Part shown: one piece after another, positions 26,473-35,598 of the stretch
How the letters are laid out: every line of letters starts with the position of its first letter
Position numbering within the stretch: the stretch's first letter is position 1
NCBI RefSeq assembly: GCF_004362865.1
Contig: NZ_SNYI01000001.1
Coordinates: 124,001 to 188,000, forward strand
Source: Zeaxanthinibacter enoshimensis
Lineage (GTDB): Bacteria; Bacteroidota; Bacteroidia; Flavobacteriales; Flavobacteriaceae
DNA length: 64,000 nt
Direction of reading: 5' to 3'
Position numbers and translations under genes: made by a program
The notes under the pieces: model-generated
The model's input: only the letters and a program-made list of their open reading frames with translations
The model's database searches: none
What the model was told of the DNA's origin: nothing

Positions 26473-27462
26473 ATGCAAAGAAGAAAATTCCTTAAAAATT
26501 CTACCCTGGGAACCGCGGGGATCTTAAGTACACCACTCATAGCTGCACAAGCAGGATTAAATTCAGAATCCTTAAATAGTTTAACCCGGGAAACTAAACC
26601 CATTGTTCTTGCCACCTGGGATGTTGCCAATGCCACCTCCCGTGCCTGGGAGGTATTAAAAGAGGGTGCGACATCCCTGGATGCTGTGGAACAGGGGGTG
26701 ATGGTAGAAGAGGCCGATGAAAACAACCAGACCGTTGGCAAAGGCGGCAGGCCGGACCGTGACGGACAGGTTACCCTGGATGCCTGCATCATGGATAAGG
26801 ATGGAAATTGCGGGTCTGTGGTCTATCTCAGGAATATAGTACACGCCGTATCCGTGGCCCGGAAAGTAATGGAAGAAACTCCACACGTGATGCTGGCCGG
26901 AGACGGGGCTGAAAAGTTCGCTTATGAACAAGGATTTCCAAAAGAAGATCTGCTGACCGCCAGGTCACGGCAGGAATGGGAAGAATGGAAAAAAACCTCC
27001 CAATATAAACCTATTATCAATATCGAGAACCACGATACTATCGGGATGCTGGCCATCGACAGAAAGGGAGACATTTCCGGAGCCTGCACCACCAGCGGGA
27101 TGGCGTATAAAATAGCCGGACGGGTCGGGGATTCTCCCATCATCGGGGCCGGGCTCTTCATCGATAACGAGGTAGGCGGCGCCACTGCCACCGGGGTGGG
27201 TGAAGAAGTAGTCCGCACTGTTGGCAGTTTCCTTATCGTAGAATTGATGCGCCAGGGAAAGAGTCCACAGGAAGCCTGCGAAATAGCCGTAAAACGGATC
27301 GTTGCGAAAAACCCCGGGTACCGCGATTTCCAGGTCGGGTTCATTGCCCTTAACAAGAAAGGAGAAACTGGCGGCTACTGTATACAGCCGGGTTTCAGTT
27401 ACCGCACCTATTCCGAAGAAGGACACAGCCTTACCCCTGCCGGAAGCTATATAAACCAATAA
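26473..27462 (+). CDS. Exported N4-(beta-N-acetylglucosaminyl)-L-asparaginase (Ntn hydrolase)
   Basis: A 329-residue glycosylasparaginase family protein with a twin-arginine-like export signal (MQRRKFLKNSTLGTAGILST). The autocatalytic cleavage site is at HD-TIGM near residue 188, giving the nucleophilic threonine; the downstream GACTTSGMAYKIAGRVGDSP and GGATATGVGEEVVR segments are the substrate-binding and oxyanion parts of the beta chain. It hydrolyses the GlcNAc-Asn link of degraded glycoproteins. The periplasmic location suits a bacterium that degrades external glycoproteins, which is inference. Isoaspartyl peptidase activity is a less likely alternative. Confidence 0.88.
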   Translation: MQRRKFLKNSTLGTAGILSTPLIAAQAGLNSESLNSLTRETKPIVLATWDVANATSRAWEVLKEGATSLDAVEQGVMVEEADENNQTVGKGGRPDRDGQVTLDACIMDKDGNCGSVVYLRNIVHAVSVARKVMEETPHVMLAGDGAEKFAYEQGFPKEDLLTARSRQEWEEWKKTSQYKPIINIENHDTIGMLAIDRKGDISGACTTSGMAYKIAGRVGDSPIIGAGLFIDNEVGGATATGVGEEVVRTVGSFLIVELMRQGKSPQEACEIAVKRIVAKNPGYRDFQVGFIALNKKGETGGYCIQPGFSYRTYSEEGHSLTPAGSYINQ

Positions 27463-27488
27463 TCCTTCTCCGTAGCGACAGAAGTTCG

Positions 27489-27496
27489 TAAATTTG
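27489..27496 (+). promoter_or_regulatory. Candidate promoter of polA
   Basis: TAAATTTG matches TAnnTTTG, 24 bp before the polA ATG. No exact -33 element. Confidence 0.45.
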
Positions 27497-27519
27497 AAAT
27501 CTTTTCTAGCAGACTAACA

Positions 27520-30351
27520 ATGGCAGACCAAAAACGACTTTTTTTACTCGATGCTTACGCATTGATCTTCCGTGGCTATTACGCCCTGATAAAAAATCCC
27601 AGGATCAACTCGAAAGGAATGGATACCTCGGCCATCATGGGGTTCATGAATTCTCTTTTCGATGTCATAAAGCGGGAAAAACCGGATCACCTGGCAGTCT
27701 GCTTTGACAAGGACGGAAGTGCGGAGCGAACCGAGTTATTCCCAGAGTATAAAGCCAACCGGGATGAGACCCCGGATGCTATCAGGATTGCCATTCCCTA
27801 CATACAGAAGATCCTTAAGGCAATGCACATCCCCTGTGTGGAAGTATCGGGCCTGGAGGCCGATGATATCATCGGCACCCTGGCAAAGCAGGCCGAAAAA
27901 GAAGGGTACAAAGTATTTATGGTCACCCCCGATAAGGATTTCGGGCAATTGGTCTCGGAAAACATATTTATGTACCGCCCGGCACGAATGGGGAACGGGA
28001 TAGAGATCTGGGGCATCCCGGAAGTCCAGAAACGTTTTGGCGTGGAGAGACCGGAACAGGTGATCGACTACCTGGGGATGATGGGCGATGCCAGTGATAA
28101 TATCCCCGGTTTGCCGGGAGTCGGCGATAAGACCGCGAAAAAGTTTATTACACAGTTCGGCTCCATGGAAGGTCTGCTCGAAAACACAGACCAGCTGAAA
28201 GGCAAAATGAAGGAACGGGTGGAGGAGAATGCAGAACTGGGCCGGCTTTCGAAACAACTGGCCACCATCTGTATCACCTGTGATGTCACTTTTGACGCCA
28301 CGGATTACGAACTCTCCATGCCCGACAGCGAAAAGGTTCAGGAACTATTTGAAGAACTGGAATTCCGCCGTCTGAAAGACCAGTTTTTAAAGATCTTCAG
28401 CGGGGAAACTGAAGCCCAGGCCCAGGTAAGCAGTACCCATACAGCCAAAGAACATGCCCGGGAAGCAGGGAGCGGGCAGTTCTCGCTTTTTGGCGCAGAG
28501 GGCGAAGCACCAGCCACCCTGAAGGAGATCTCGGGCAGGAAAACCCTGAAAGACGTGCCCCATTCCTACCAGAGTGTAGCACCCGGGATGGCGATGAAAC
28601 TTTTTATGCAGAAGCTGATGAAGCAGCAGAGTGTCTGTTTTGACACGGAAACCACCTCCCTGAATCCCCTCGAGGCCGAATTGGTTGGCATCGCATTCAG
28701 CTGGGAGCCGGGCAAAGGTTTCTATGTCCCTATGCCCGAAGACCGGGAACAGACCGAAGCCTTACTGGAAGAACTCAGACCGTTTTTCGAATCCGAGGTG
28801 ATAGAGAAGATAGGGCAGAACCTGAAATACGACATTAAGGTTATGGATCGATACGGGGTGAACGTCAACGGCCCCTTGTTTGACACCATGCTGGCACATT
28901 ACCTGATCAACCCGGACATGAGGCACAATATGGATGTGCTGGCCGAGACCTATCTCAACTACAGCCCCATCCCTATTTCAGACCTGATCGGGAAGAAGGG
29001 CAAGAACCAGTTGAGTATGCGGGAGGTACCTGTGGAGGAACAGACAGAGTACGCGGTGGAAGACGCCGATGTAACCTACCAGCTGGCCCAGTTTTTCCGG
29101 CCGGAACTGAAAGAAGCCAATACAGAGCAACTTTTCAGTGACATCGAGGTTCCCCTGCTGAGGGTACTGGCCGATATGGAGCTGGAGGGAATACGACTGG
29201 ACAAGGATTTTCTTCAATCCCTGACCGAAGAACTTAATTCGGATATCCGGAAGCTGGAGCAGCAGATCTATGCCGAAGCGGGAACCGAGTTTAATATTTC
29301 ATCCCCCAAACAATTAGGCGAAATACTCTTTGACCAGATGAAACTGGTCGACAAACCAAAAAAGACCAGGACGGGCCAGTATTCCACAGCGGAAGACGTG
29401 CTCTCTACCCTGGCCAAGGATCACCAGATCATCAGGGATGTCCTGGAATACCGTGGACTCAGCAAGCTTAAGAGCACCTATGTGGAAGCCCTGCCCGAAC
29501 AGGTACAGCCCAATACAGGGAGGGTACATACGGATTATATGCAGACCGTTGCAGCCACGGGACGCTTAAGCAGCAATAACCCTAACCTGCAGAATATCCC
29601 CATACGGACAGAGCGCGGCAGGCAGGTCAGGAAAGCATTTGTACCCAGGAACGAAGATTATATCTTACTGGCAGCAGATTACTCCCAGATCGAACTAAGG
29701 GTTATCGCTTCATTAAGTGAGGAGACCAACATGATAGAAGCTTTTAAAAAGGGAGAAGATATCCATGCCGCTACGGCCGCCAGGGTATTCGACGTTCCGC
29801 TGGAGGAAGTCACACGGGAACAAAGAGGTAATGCCAAGACCGTGAATTTCGGAATCATTTACGGGGTGTCTGCTTTCGGACTCAGTAACCAGACAGACCT
29901 GTCCCGGACCGAGGCCAAAGAACTGATAGACACTTATTACAAGACCTACCCGAAACTCCGGAATTATATCAGTGAGCAGATAGATTTTGCCAGGGAACAC
30001 GGCTATGTGCAGACAGTGATGGGAAGACGGCGATACCTAAAAGATATCAACGGCAGTAATGCGGTAGTAAGGGGAGCCGCAGAAAGGAATGCAGTCAATG
30101 CTCCCATCCAGGGAAGTGCAGCCGATATCATAAAGGTCGCGATGATCAACATCCATAAAAAACTGGAAGCCGGGAATTATAAGACCAAGATGCTGTTGCA
30201 GGTACATGATGAATTGGTATTTGACGTCTATAAACCCGAATTGGAAAAAGTGAGCGAAATGATAAGGTCAGAAATGGAAGCAGCCTACACCTTAAAAGTT
30301 CCCCTGGTCGTAGATATAGGGACCGGCGAGAACTGGCTGGAAGCCCACTAG
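27520..30351 (+). CDS. polA: DNA polymerase I
   Basis: A 943-residue three-domain polymerase. Residues 1-290 are the 5'-3' exonuclease (LLDAYALIFRGYYAL, AVCFDKDGS, GLEADDIIGTLA, GDASDNIPGLPGVGDKTA). Residues about 350-530 are the 3'-5' proofreading domain with DTET near 374 and NLKYDIKVMD, so the metal-binding acidic residues appear intact. The polymerase domain has ADYSQIELR near 720, NFGIIYGVSAFGLS near 777 and QVHDELVFDV near 893. It acts in Okazaki fragment processing and repair. Transcribed alone with its own promoter and terminator. Confidence 0.97.
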   Translation: MADQKRLFLLDAYALIFRGYYALIKNPRINSKGMDTSAIMGFMNSLFDVIKREKPDHLAVCFDKDGSAERTELFPEYKANRDETPDAIRIAIPYIQKILKAMHIPCVEVSGLEADDIIGTLAKQAEKEGYKVFMVTPDKDFGQLVSENIFMYRPARMGNGIEIWGIPEVQKRFGVERPEQVIDYLGMMGDASDNIPGLPGVGDKTAKKFITQFGSMEGLLENTDQLKGKMKERVEENAELGRLSKQLATICITCDVTFDATDYELSMPDSEKVQELFEELEFRRLKDQFLKIFSGETEAQAQVSSTHTAKEHAREAGSGQFSLFGAEGEAPATLKEISGRKTLKDVPHSYQSVAPGMAMKLFMQKLMKQQSVCFDTETTSLNPLEAELVGIAFSWEPGKGFYVPMPEDREQTEALLEELRPFFESEVIEKIGQNLKYDIKVMDRYGVNVNGPLFDTMLAHYLINPDMRHNMDVLAETYLNYSPIPISDLIGKKGKNQLSMREVPVEEQTEYAVEDADVTYQLAQFFRPELKEANTEQLFSDIEVPLLRVLADMELEGIRLDKDFLQSLTEELNSDIRKLEQQIYAEAGTEFNISSPKQLGEILFDQMKLVDKPKKTRTGQYSTAEDVLSTLAKDHQIIRDVLEYRGLSKLKSTYVEALPEQVQPNTGRVHTDYMQTVAATGRLSSNNPNLQNIPIRTERGRQVRKAFVPRNEDYILLAADYSQIELRVIASLSEETNMIEAFKKGEDIHAATAARVFDVPLEEVTREQRGNAKTVNFGIIYGVSAFGLSNQTDLSRTEAKELIDTYYKTYPKLRNYISEQIDFAREHGYVQTVMGRRRYLKDINGSNAVVRGAAERNAVNAPIQGSAADIIKVAMINIHKKLEAGNYKTKMLLQVHDELVFDVYKPELEKVSEMIRSEMEAAYTLKVPLVVDIGTGENWLEAH

Positions 30352-30374
30352 GCCGAATAACATAAAATTTAAAT

Positions 30375-30410
30375 AAGCGTACAACCGTCAGGGCTGTACG
30401 CTTTTTCTTT
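30375..30410 (+). terminator. Terminator of polA
   Basis: Stem AAGCGTACA / TGTACGCTT followed by TTTCTTTT; it sits at the junction with the convergent DUF5916 gene. Confidence 0.82.
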
Positions 30411-33046
30411 TAGAGGATGAAGCGGTAAGTGGCCTTGATCAGGAAGGTGTTATCCGGTTTCTGCCCAAGGATCTGGCGGTCGAGGTTACTTCCCAGGGAT
30501 CCCATAGGGTCACCGAAGCCGGTGACTCCCTGCGACCAGACAAAGAAGAGTTCTGAGCCGGGAATATATTCCCAACGCACAACCAGGTTAGAGCGGAACT
30601 GCACGAAGGCGAAATCAGGATCGGAGAACGAGTAATCGGTCTGGCCGTCAAGATTTTCATCCACCAGGTAACTGCCCGAATCATTCTTGGCTATCTGGCT
30701 GTCCGAGAACAGGCTGACCCGCTCATACAGGTCGTCTGCCACGGGATTTACCACCCGGTTAAAGTTGGTGTACTGCCCCCTGGAGATAAACGGCTCCCCG
30801 TAGAACTGTATACTCAGGTTTGGATTGATACTGTAATTAAAACGCAGTGCCGTACTCAGGGTTCTCTGGTCTATCTCCCCCATGATGTAGCGGGCGTCTC
30901 CATTGAAATCTGAAGTTGTTACGTACTGGGTCTTATTCGGGTTGTAGTTCATAAAGGTGAACCATGAAAGGTTAAACGCAGAGAATGGCTGGTAACCAAA
31001 CCTGAGCACATACCGCCTGAACTTGAAATTATCCTGGGTGGCATCGCTGTGCACGTAACCCATGGTAAAATTGAATTTCTTGCTCTGGTCCGAACCGAAG
31101 AACAGGAAACCGTAATTCTCTTCGTTATACCTGTACCTTGGACCGCCTCTCAGGATGTTATTACTAAATATCCTGGGTTTATGCGCCCCGCCGATTTCGG
31201 TCCACCAGTTGTTGGCCCAACTGATATTCCCATTCAGCTCATATTGAATGCGGTTATAGTTCCCCTCAAAATCATAGGTGGTGAATTGTTCCACACCCAC
31301 GCGTATCTGCCGGTACCAGTCTGTAGGTTTCAGGAATAAACGATTCACTTCTGCGAACTGTATGATCTCATCAGCCTGCCTAAGGAAGCCGACATCATTG
31401 AGCTCTAACCCAGGGGACCGCCATATAAATCCGCCCTGGTATCTCCAGTTGCCGCCTCCTGCTTTTCCAGCTTCCAGTTTCCCCCCTGTTCCGGAAAGGG
31501 AAGTTCGCTCAGGATCGACAGACACATGCCCGGCATCGGTTCGCTGGAAAAGGTGCGTTATACTGCGCTGGGTATTCTCTATAGCCTCAGGAGAACCCTG
31601 CACCTGGCTTAACACCATATTTCCCTCCACATAATACTGCCTGTCTTTCCAGTTATGCCGGAAATCTATTCCCCCGGTATAAGCTGATTCATGAAGAAAA
31701 CTGAGTTCCTCGGAAAGGTTCCGGTTCGTAGCGGTAAACATTCCCCCTATATAGGTATTCCGGTTATTGAAATCTTTCTGGACCCTGCCGACCAGGTAAT
31801 TGGTCAGGGGTTCCACGATCTCCTTGCGTTCTTCACCTCCTGCATCGATAACCCGCGCATACATATTCGCGGTTACACTTTCCAGCAAACCGACAGACCA
31901 GCCATCCTTGGTCTTCCCGGAAAATTTTGCGGCACCCAGGATGGTAGTATTATTCGGGGCATCGACAAATTCCCCTGCTGCCGAATTGACAAAACCTTGC
32001 GGGCTCCGGCCAATTCGACGGCTATAAAAGAGGTTGTCATTGCCATTCGCAAACTCAAAATCGAATATATTCTTGTTCTCCACGAAGAAAGGACGACGCT
32101 CCTGGAAAAAGATCTGGAAACCATCCAGGGCTATCGCACCGGGGTCAGCATCTACCTGCCCGAAATCGGGGTTTACGGTGAGATCCAGGGTCAGGTCATT
32201 GGTGATCCCGATCTTGGCATCGAGCCCGACGTTAAAAGGATAGTCGCTCCCGTCACGGAAAGGGTTGCCCTCTTCTTCCGGGTAAGACTCGTATTGGCTT
32301 ACCGCAAAGGGTTGTATCTCGAGTTGCTTCTGGGGGGCGATGTCCTCCAGCCCACGGAGCAAACCGAACTCACTGGTAAAGCCGGCTACATCCCGGGGAA
32401 TACGCTGCCAGACCGAACGCTCGTTTTCCCGGAAGAGAGTCCGGAAAACCTGTAATCCCCACACCTGTTCTTTCGCCTTCCCGAATTTCAGCTGGCTGAA
32501 CGGGATCTTCATCTCTACGGTATATCCAGCATCATTCACCTTGGCATCTGTATACCAGATAGGGTTCCAGCTTTCGTCCCAGTTTCTGCCGTTGTCAGAC
32601 ATGAACTCCTCTCCCTTGACTCCCGCGGCCGTAGTGGTAAATGCAAATGCCGTTCTTTTATCGTGATAGCTATCTATCATTACGGTTACCCTATCCCCTT
32701 CAAAAGAATCCCGGCGTGCTAAGCGTCGTTCAATTTTCCGGGGAACAGAGTCAAAACAACGAATAGCGACGTAGAGGAATTTATCATCGTATATCATTTT
32801 GAAATCGGTAGGTTGCCCGGGGGGCGTATTCTCGGCAGGCTGCCATTCCACGAAATTTCCATCCCAGGAAGCGAGTTCCCAGGCAGGATCGTCCAGGTGC
32901 CCGTCAATTTCCGGGGCTTTATGTTCAATTATCTTTGATGCAGTATAGGTGCGCTGAATGACCTCGTCGCTGTCTGGCCTGTATTGCGACCAGCAAAAAG
33001 AGGTTAATAAAAGGAAGCATCCGACGGTCCATCCGGAAGGGCTCAT
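30410..33046 (-). CDS. DUF5916 outer-membrane protein with CBM9-like domain
   Basis: An 878-residue protein: signal peptide (MSPSGWTVGCFLLLTSFCWS), then a carbohydrate-binding-family-9-like beta sandwich at about residues 40-220 (IDGHLDDPAWELASWDGNF, DDKFLYVAIRCFD), then a DUF5916 region predicted to form an outer-membrane beta-barrel, ending in the typical C-terminal aromatic strand ATYRFIL. Such proteins are common in Bacteroidota and are thought to sit in the outer membrane; substrate unknown. Transcribed alone. The 259-bp region upstream (33047-33305) holds the rplM promoter on the other strand. Confidence 0.85.
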   Translation of the reverse strand: MSPSGWTVGCFLLLTSFCWSQYRPDSDEVIQRTYTASKIIEHKAPEIDGHLDDPAWELASWDGNFVEWQPAENTPPGQPTDFKMIYDDKFLYVAIRCFDSVPRKIERRLARRDSFEGDRVTVMIDSYHDKRTAFAFTTTAAGVKGEEFMSDNGRNWDESWNPIWYTDAKVNDAGYTVEMKIPFSQLKFGKAKEQVWGLQVFRTLFRENERSVWQRIPRDVAGFTSEFGLLRGLEDIAPQKQLEIQPFAVSQYESYPEEEGNPFRDGSDYPFNVGLDAKIGITNDLTLDLTVNPDFGQVDADPGAIALDGFQIFFQERRPFFVENKNIFDFEFANGNDNLFYSRRIGRSPQGFVNSAAGEFVDAPNNTTILGAAKFSGKTKDGWSVGLLESVTANMYARVIDAGGEERKEIVEPLTNYLVGRVQKDFNNRNTYIGGMFTATNRNLSEELSFLHESAYTGGIDFRHNWKDRQYYVEGNMVLSQVQGSPEAIENTQRSITHLFQRTDAGHVSVDPERTSLSGTGGKLEAGKAGGGNWRYQGGFIWRSPGLELNDVGFLRQADEIIQFAEVNRLFLKPTDWYRQIRVGVEQFTTYDFEGNYNRIQYELNGNISWANNWWTEIGGAHKPRIFSNNILRGGPRYRYNEENYGFLFFGSDQSKKFNFTMGYVHSDATQDNFKFRRYVLRFGYQPFSAFNLSWFTFMNYNPNKTQYVTTSDFNGDARYIMGEIDQRTLSTALRFNYSINPNLSIQFYGEPFISRGQYTNFNRVVNPVADDLYERVSLFSDSQIAKNDSGSYLVDENLDGQTDYSFSDPDFAFVQFRSNLVVRWEYIPGSELFFVWSQGVTGFGDPMGSLGSNLDRQILGQKPDNTFLIKATYRFIL

Positions 33047-33226
33047 AAATGGTAGGTTTGTGATTGATGTATAAGAAAGACGACCAATCTAAGGATACGT
33101 TACAGTAAAGAGCTTTTTTTTAAAGCTTTTTTAACATACTTTTGCAGATGGCCGGGAAATTGCCCATCCTGTACTCCGGCTTTCACTTTTGTGGAAATAA
33201 TTGATAAAAAAATAGGCAAACAACGG

Positions 33227-33257
33227 TTTGTAATTCAACTTAATAGTTGTACATTTG
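33227..33257 (+). promoter_or_regulatory. Promoter of rplM-rpsI (complete -33/-7 match)
   Basis: TTTG (33227-33230), 19-nt spacer, TACATTTG (33250-33257), an exact consensus match. The predicted start is near 33264, at a small hairpin CCCG-CTAAA-CGGG (33261-33273), leaving a leader of about 42 nt. Confidence 0.85.
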
Positions 33258-33305
33258 CAGCCCGCTAAACGGGATTGAAGTGTTTAATTTATAAAAATAT
33301 AGGTA

Positions 33306-33761
33306 GTGGATACATTAAGCTACAAGACAGTTTCGGCCAATAAAGCCACAGTAGACAAGCAATGGTTGTTGGTGGATGCCGAAGGACAGACGCTAGGAAG
33401 GTTAGCTTCCAAAGTGGCTAAGTTACTCAGGGGAAAACACAAGCCTAATTTCACCCCTCACGTGGATTGTGGTGACAATGTTATCGTGATCAACGCTGAG
33501 AAAATAGAAATGACAGGGAACAAGTGGACCGAGAAGGTTTACCTGCGTTACACAGGATATCCTGGTGGGCAGCGTTCTCAGACAGCCCAGGAGTTGTTGG
33601 AAAAGAAGCCTGAGGCGGTTATCGAGAGAGCCGTCAAGGGAATGCTTCCTAAGAACAAATTAGGAGCAGATCTTTTCAGGAACCTGAAAGTGTATGTCGG
33701 TGCTGAACACCAGCAAGAAGCTCAAAAACCAACTGCAATTAACTTAAACGACCTTAAATAA
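33306..33761 (+). CDS. rplM: 50S ribosomal protein L13
   Basis: A 151-residue L13 with the family signatures [24 protein letters not shown] and the C-terminal [20 protein letters not shown]. The start is GTG (MDTLSYKT); no in-frame ATG upstream or close downstream preserves the family N-terminus. The start follows the A/T-rich leader without a Shine-Dalgarno site. It overlaps rpsI by one base (TAATG). Confidence 0.97.
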   Translation: MDTLSYKTVSANKATVDKQWLLVDAEGQTLGRLASKVAKLLRGKHKPNFTPHVDCGDNVIVINAEKIEMTGNKWTEKVYLRYTGYPGGQRSQTAQELLEKKPEAVIERAVKGMLPKNKLGADLFRNLKVYVGAEHQQEAQKPTAINLNDLK

Positions 33762-34147
33762 TGGACGTGATTCATAAAATCGGTAGAAGAAAGACAGCCG
33801 TTGCCCGTGTATACCTGTCTGAAGGTAAAGGTAACATCACCATCAATAAAAAGGATCTTGCTGAGTATTTCCCAACTGCTACACTGCAGTACAAGGTTAC
33901 ACAGCCATTTACACTGACCGGAACTGATGATACTTTTGATGTTAAGGTGAACGTATACGGAGGTGGAATAACAGGACAGGCGGAAGCTGTAAGACTTGCC
34001 CTTTCACGTGCACTTTGTGAACTGGATGCTGAACACAGGGGAACCCTGAAGCCGGAAGGTCTTCTGACCCGTGATCCAAGAATGGTAGAACGTAAGAAAT
34101 TCGGACAGAAGAAAGCCCGTAAGAAATTCCAGTTCTCTAAACGTTAA
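33761..34147 (+). CDS. rpsI: 30S ribosomal protein S9
   Basis: A 128-residue S9: N-terminal IGRRKTAVARVYL, GGGITGQAEAVRLALSRAL in the middle and the basic C-terminus KKFGQKKARKKFQFSKR, which reaches the P site tRNA. It is translationally coupled to rplM (stop and start share a base) and followed by a terminator. Confidence 0.97.
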   Translation: MDVIHKIGRRKTAVARVYLSEGKGNITINKKDLAEYFPTATLQYKVTQPFTLTGTDDTFDVKVNVYGGGITGQAEAVRLALSRALCELDAEHRGTLKPEGLLTRDPRMVERKKFGQKKARKKFQFSKR

Positions 34148-34155
34148 GAATCAAC

Positions 34156-34187
34156 TTCGCCGGTTTACCGGCGAATTCTTATTTTAT
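34156..34187 (+). terminator. Terminator after rplM-rpsI
   Basis: Stem TTCGCCGG / CCGGCGAA with loop TTTA followed by TTCTTATTTTAT, starting 9 bp after the rpsI stop. The T-tract is interrupted, so read-through into rpsB is possible. Confidence 0.75.
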
Positions 34188-34211
34188 ATTAATAACCCAA
34201 GTTCATTGAAA

Positions 34212-34381
34212 GTCTACTCCCCTGAAACGGGAGAGACATCAAGGCATCCTGATCAGCAAACCTGCACCCCTCCCGGGGCGCATCTGCACATCAGGATTCC
34301 CTTAGTTTAGCATCTAAATGCTCAAGGCATCCCCCAGGGATACCACTTGGGCATTGCTAATTCAACGGAACGTAAACTAAG
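34212..34381 (+). ncRNA. Structured rpsB leader RNA (three hairpins)
   Basis: Three consecutive strong hairpins fill the space between the rpsI terminator and rpsB. Hairpin 1 (34212-34237): GTCT-A-CTCCC with GGGAG-AGAC, loop CTGAAAC. Hairpin 2 (34246-34297): ATCCTGAT with ATCAGGAT, enclosing GCACCCC/GGGGCGC. Hairpin 3 (34301-34381): outer CTTAGTTTA with TAAACTAAG, middle AATGCTCAAG with CTTGGGCATT, inner ATCCC-CCA-GGGAT. The outer stem ends 9 nt before the rpsB ATG, so it could control ribosome access. This resembles a ribosomal-protein leader; I do not recognise a named family and no TAnnTTTG promoter is seen in it. Confidence 0.65.
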
Positions 34382-34390
34382 TACATTAAA

Positions 34391-35533
34391 ATGGCTAAAA
34401 AAGCTGAAGTAAAAGAATTACTAGAAGCAGGTGTGCATTTCGGCCACCTGACCCGGAAATGGAATCCAAACATGGCTCCTTACATCTACATGGAGCGTAA
34501 CGGGATCCACGTCATCAACCTTTACAAGACTGTTGCAAAACTGGACGAAGCTAACGAAGCACTTCGCAAGATTGCTGCTTCCGGCAGGAAGATCCTTTTT
34601 GTTGCAACAAAGAAACAAGCTAAAGACATCGTTGCCGATAAGGTAGCAGAAGTAAACATGCCATACATCACCGAAAGGTGGCCAGGTGGGATGCTGACTA
34701 ACTTTGTCACTATCCGTAAGGCTGTAAAGAAAATGGCATCTATTGACCGTATGAAAAAAGACGGTACTTTTAATACCCTGTCAAAGAAAGAACGTCTGCA
34801 GGTAGACCGTCTGCGTGCTAAGTTAGAAAAGAACTTAGGATCTATCGCAGATATGACCCGTCTGCCAGGTGCACTGTTCATCGTGGATACCATGCGTGAG
34901 CACATTGCGGTGAAGGAAGCTCAGAAACTGAACATCCCGATTTTCGCTATGGTGGATACCAACTCTGATCCACGTCCTATCGATTACGTTATCCCGGCTA
35001 ATGATGATGCTTCCAAGTCTATCGAAGTGATCATGAGCGAAGTTACCAAGGCAGTTGCCGAAGGACTTGCCGAGAGAAAATCTGAAAAGCAGGGAGATAA
35101 TGAAGGTGACGATAACGAGCAGACAAAAGCAGCTACTCCAAAGAAAAAGAAAGTAGTTACTGAAGCTCCTGAAGTTGCAAAGACCGAGAAAGAACCAGAA
35201 GCAGCTAAGCGTACCAAGACTATCGAAGAGGCGCCGGTTGTTGAGGAGAAAGCTCCAAAAGCAAAGAAAGAAGAGGCTAAAGCTGACGATCTTACCAAGA
35301 TTGAAGGAATTGGACCAAAAGCAGCTGAGGCACTTGTTAACGCAGGTATCAGCAGCTATGCTAAACTGGCCGATTCTGATGCTGACTCCGTTAAGGAGAT
35401 CCTGACCGAAGCCAGCTCTAACCTGGCTCACCTTGACCCGGGATCATGGGCCAAGCAGGCTAAGATGGCTGCAGATGGTAAGTGGGACGAGCTGAAGGAA
35501 TGGCAAGACCAGGCCAAAGGTGGCGTTGAGTAA
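34391..35533 (+). CDS. rpsB: 30S ribosomal protein S2 with long C-terminal extension
   Basis: A 380-residue S2. Residues 1-230 are the normal S2 (LLEAGVHFGHLTRKWNPNM, ERWPGGMLTNF, IPIFAMVDTNSDP). Residues about 235-295 are a charged Lys/Glu/Ala linker, and 299-380 carry a helix-hairpin-helix module (DDLTKIEGIGPKAAEAL) ending in SWAKQA and a tail. Standard S2 is about 230-260 residues. The module resembles the C-terminus of ActC in this window. It is preceded by the structured leader and followed by tsf after 65 bp. Confidence 0.97.
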   Translation: MAKKAEVKELLEAGVHFGHLTRKWNPNMAPYIYMERNGIHVINLYKTVAKLDEANEALRKIAASGRKILFVATKKQAKDIVADKVAEVNMPYITERWPGGMLTNFVTIRKAVKKMASIDRMKKDGTFNTLSKKERLQVDRLRAKLEKNLGSIADMTRLPGALFIVDTMREHIAVKEAQKLNIPIFAMVDTNSDPRPIDYVIPANDDASKSIEVIMSEVTKAVAEGLAERKSEKQGDNEGDDNEQTKAATPKKKKVVTEAPEVAKTEKEPEAAKRTKTIEEAPVVEEKAPKAKKEEAKADDLTKIEGIGPKAAEALVNAGISSYAKLADSDADSVKEILTEASSNLAHLDPGSWAKQAKMAADGKWDELKEWQDQAKGGVE

Positions 35534-35598
35534 TCTCAGATCATAATATATTTTTTATAACAGGGGTCATTAAAGACCTCCACTAAAAAGAACAACAG

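Noticed and set aside
31691-32455. 254-codon open frame antisense to the DUF5916 gene
   Set aside because: Contained in a confident CDS; no start signal or domain.
34835-35431. 198-codon open frame antisense to rpsB
   Set aside because: Low-complexity Phe/Ser/Leu/Cys-rich translation of the complementary Lys/Glu-rich linker; not a gene.
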